This document shows, in pieces, positions 4,953-5,441 of a stretch of 5,441 bases of DNA. The stretch lies in contig JBBCJM010000025.1 in assembly GCA_037190175.1 (NCBI GenBank), positions 1 through 5,441 of the forward strand, given 5' to 3'. Position 1 is the first letter of the stretch. Each line of letters starts with the position of its first letter. The notes below the pieces were generated by a model that did no database searches, was not told the origin of the DNA, and saw only the letters and a list, made by a program, of their open reading frames with translations. This DNA is from JBBCJM01 sp037190175 (GTDB taxonomy: Bacteria > Pseudomonadota > Alphaproteobacteria > Rhodobacterales > Rhodobacteraceae). The translations under genes and the position numbers were made by a program.

Positions 4953-5441
4953 ATGCCCGAACTGAACCTGACCGCATCCGCCTTCTGGCAAAGCCCCGCC
5001 ACCGTCCTGCTGCCGCTGCTGGAGGCAGGCCACCATCTGGTGCCGGTGGCCGAGGGCGGCACCGCGCTGATCTCGCACGCCCTGCTGGCGCAGGCCGCCC
5101 GGGCGCCGCAGACCGAGGGGATGCCGCTGGCGCCGGGCGACCCGATGACCGAACTCTTGCGGCTGGGGCTCTTCACCCGGCAGGGGCAGGACCACGCCAC
5201 CGCCCGCGCCACGGCCATCGCCGCGCTGGGGCGAGCGGGGGATCTGGCGGACCTGGCCGGGCGGATCGCGGCGGCGCGACTGGACGCGGTGCAGCCGGGC
5301 GCCGACCTGCACCGCGACCTGGTGCGGCCGGTGCTGGCGGGGCTGTGGTCGGCGCTGACCGGGATCGAGGCGGGCGCCCTGACCGGGGCCATCACCCGCA
5401 TCGCCCCGGCCACGGCCTTCACCCCCGACCCGGCCTTGCAG
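4953..5441 (+). CDS. Probable cytochrome P450, N-terminal part, partial
   Basis: The frame is open for 163 codons to the right edge and has a good Shine-Dalgarno. The N-terminus MPELNLTASAFWQSPATVLLPLLEAG fits the start of soluble bacterial P450s, where a proline-rich lead precedes the first helix. LLRLGLFTRQGQDHATAR (68-85) matches the helix C region, whose usual form is GLF-x-DG-x-EH-x3-R; His81 and Arg85 form the HxxxR pair that binds heme propionate. LHRDLVRPVLAGLWSALTGI is compatible with the segment that in P450s leads to the I helix. The heme-Cys signature and the ExxR motif would lie beyond the window, so the call is not proven. If correct, it is a cytosolic monooxygenase needing a ferredoxin partner. 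It starts 22 bp after the GlxA/GbdR-type regulator in the same direction, suggesting co-transcription. The substrate is unknown. Confidence 0.55.
   Translation, partial: MPELNLTASAFWQSPATVLLPLLEAGHHLVPVAEGGTALISHALLAQAARAPQTEGMPLAPGDPMTELLRLGLFTRQGQDHATARATAIAALGRAGDLADLAGRIAAARLDAVQPGADLHRDLVRPVLAGLWSALTGIEAGALTGAITRIAPATAFTPDPALQ

Noticed and set aside
3899..5422. 507-residue minus-strand open frame
   Set aside because: It lies opposite the regulator and the P450-like gene, its composition is the His/Arg/Gln/Pro-rich pattern of antisense frames in high-GC DNA, and no domain is recognisable.
1..5441. CRISPR arrays, tRNA/rRNA genes, insertion sequences, defence or phage genes
   Set aside because: No regularly spaced direct repeats, no tRNA-like cloverleaf, no transposase or integrase motifs were seen. 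The caspase-like gene alone, without a recognisable defence partner, does not support a defence system.

Overview
The window is GC-rich DNA, roughly 70% G+C by eye, with strong GC bias at third codon positions. Three things together suggest an alphaproteobacterium, most likely Rhodobacteraceae (Rhodobacter/Paracoccus-like): a class II DAHP synthase, a GbdR-type regulator, and a pair of intergenic hairpin repeats ending in a (G)GATAYTT-like tail. The assignment rests on family resemblance from memory; no search was run.

Layout, left to right. (1) Positions 1-860, minus strand: the first 286 codons of an exported caspase-fold (peptidase C14-like) protein that runs off the left edge. Both residues of the catalytic His/Cys dyad appear to be substituted, so it looks like a pseudoenzyme. 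(2) Positions 935-1387, minus strand: a small Nudix hydrolase, upstream of the caspase-like gene and possibly co-transcribed with it. (3) Positions 1451-2179, plus strand: an exported alpha/beta hydrolase (lipase/esterase-like), divergent from the Nudix gene across 63 bp. (4) Positions 2180-2413: a convergent intergenic region with two facing copies of a GC-hairpin repeat plus a further inverted repeat, probably the transcription ends of both flanking genes. (5) Positions 2414-3784, minus strand: class II DAHP synthase, the entry enzyme of the shikimate pathway, with all four metal ligands. (6) Positions 3785-3913: a 129-bp divergent promoter region. (7) Positions 3914-4930, plus strand: a GlxA/GbdR-type transcription factor (DJ-1/PfpI-like sensor domain plus AraC DNA-binding domain). 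(8) Positions 4953-5441, plus strand: the N-terminal 163 codons of a probable cytochrome P450, 22 bp behind the regulator and cut by the right edge.

How they fit together. DAHP synthase is housekeeping. The regulator and P450 form a likely co-directional unit, which suggests that an amine or other small molecule sensed by the regulator may be linked to a monooxygenase step, but no substrate can be named. The caspase-like, Nudix and hydrolase genes share no evident pathway. Most of the window is ordinary chromosomal sequence. The points that stand out are the dead caspase-like protein and the symmetric repeat pair.
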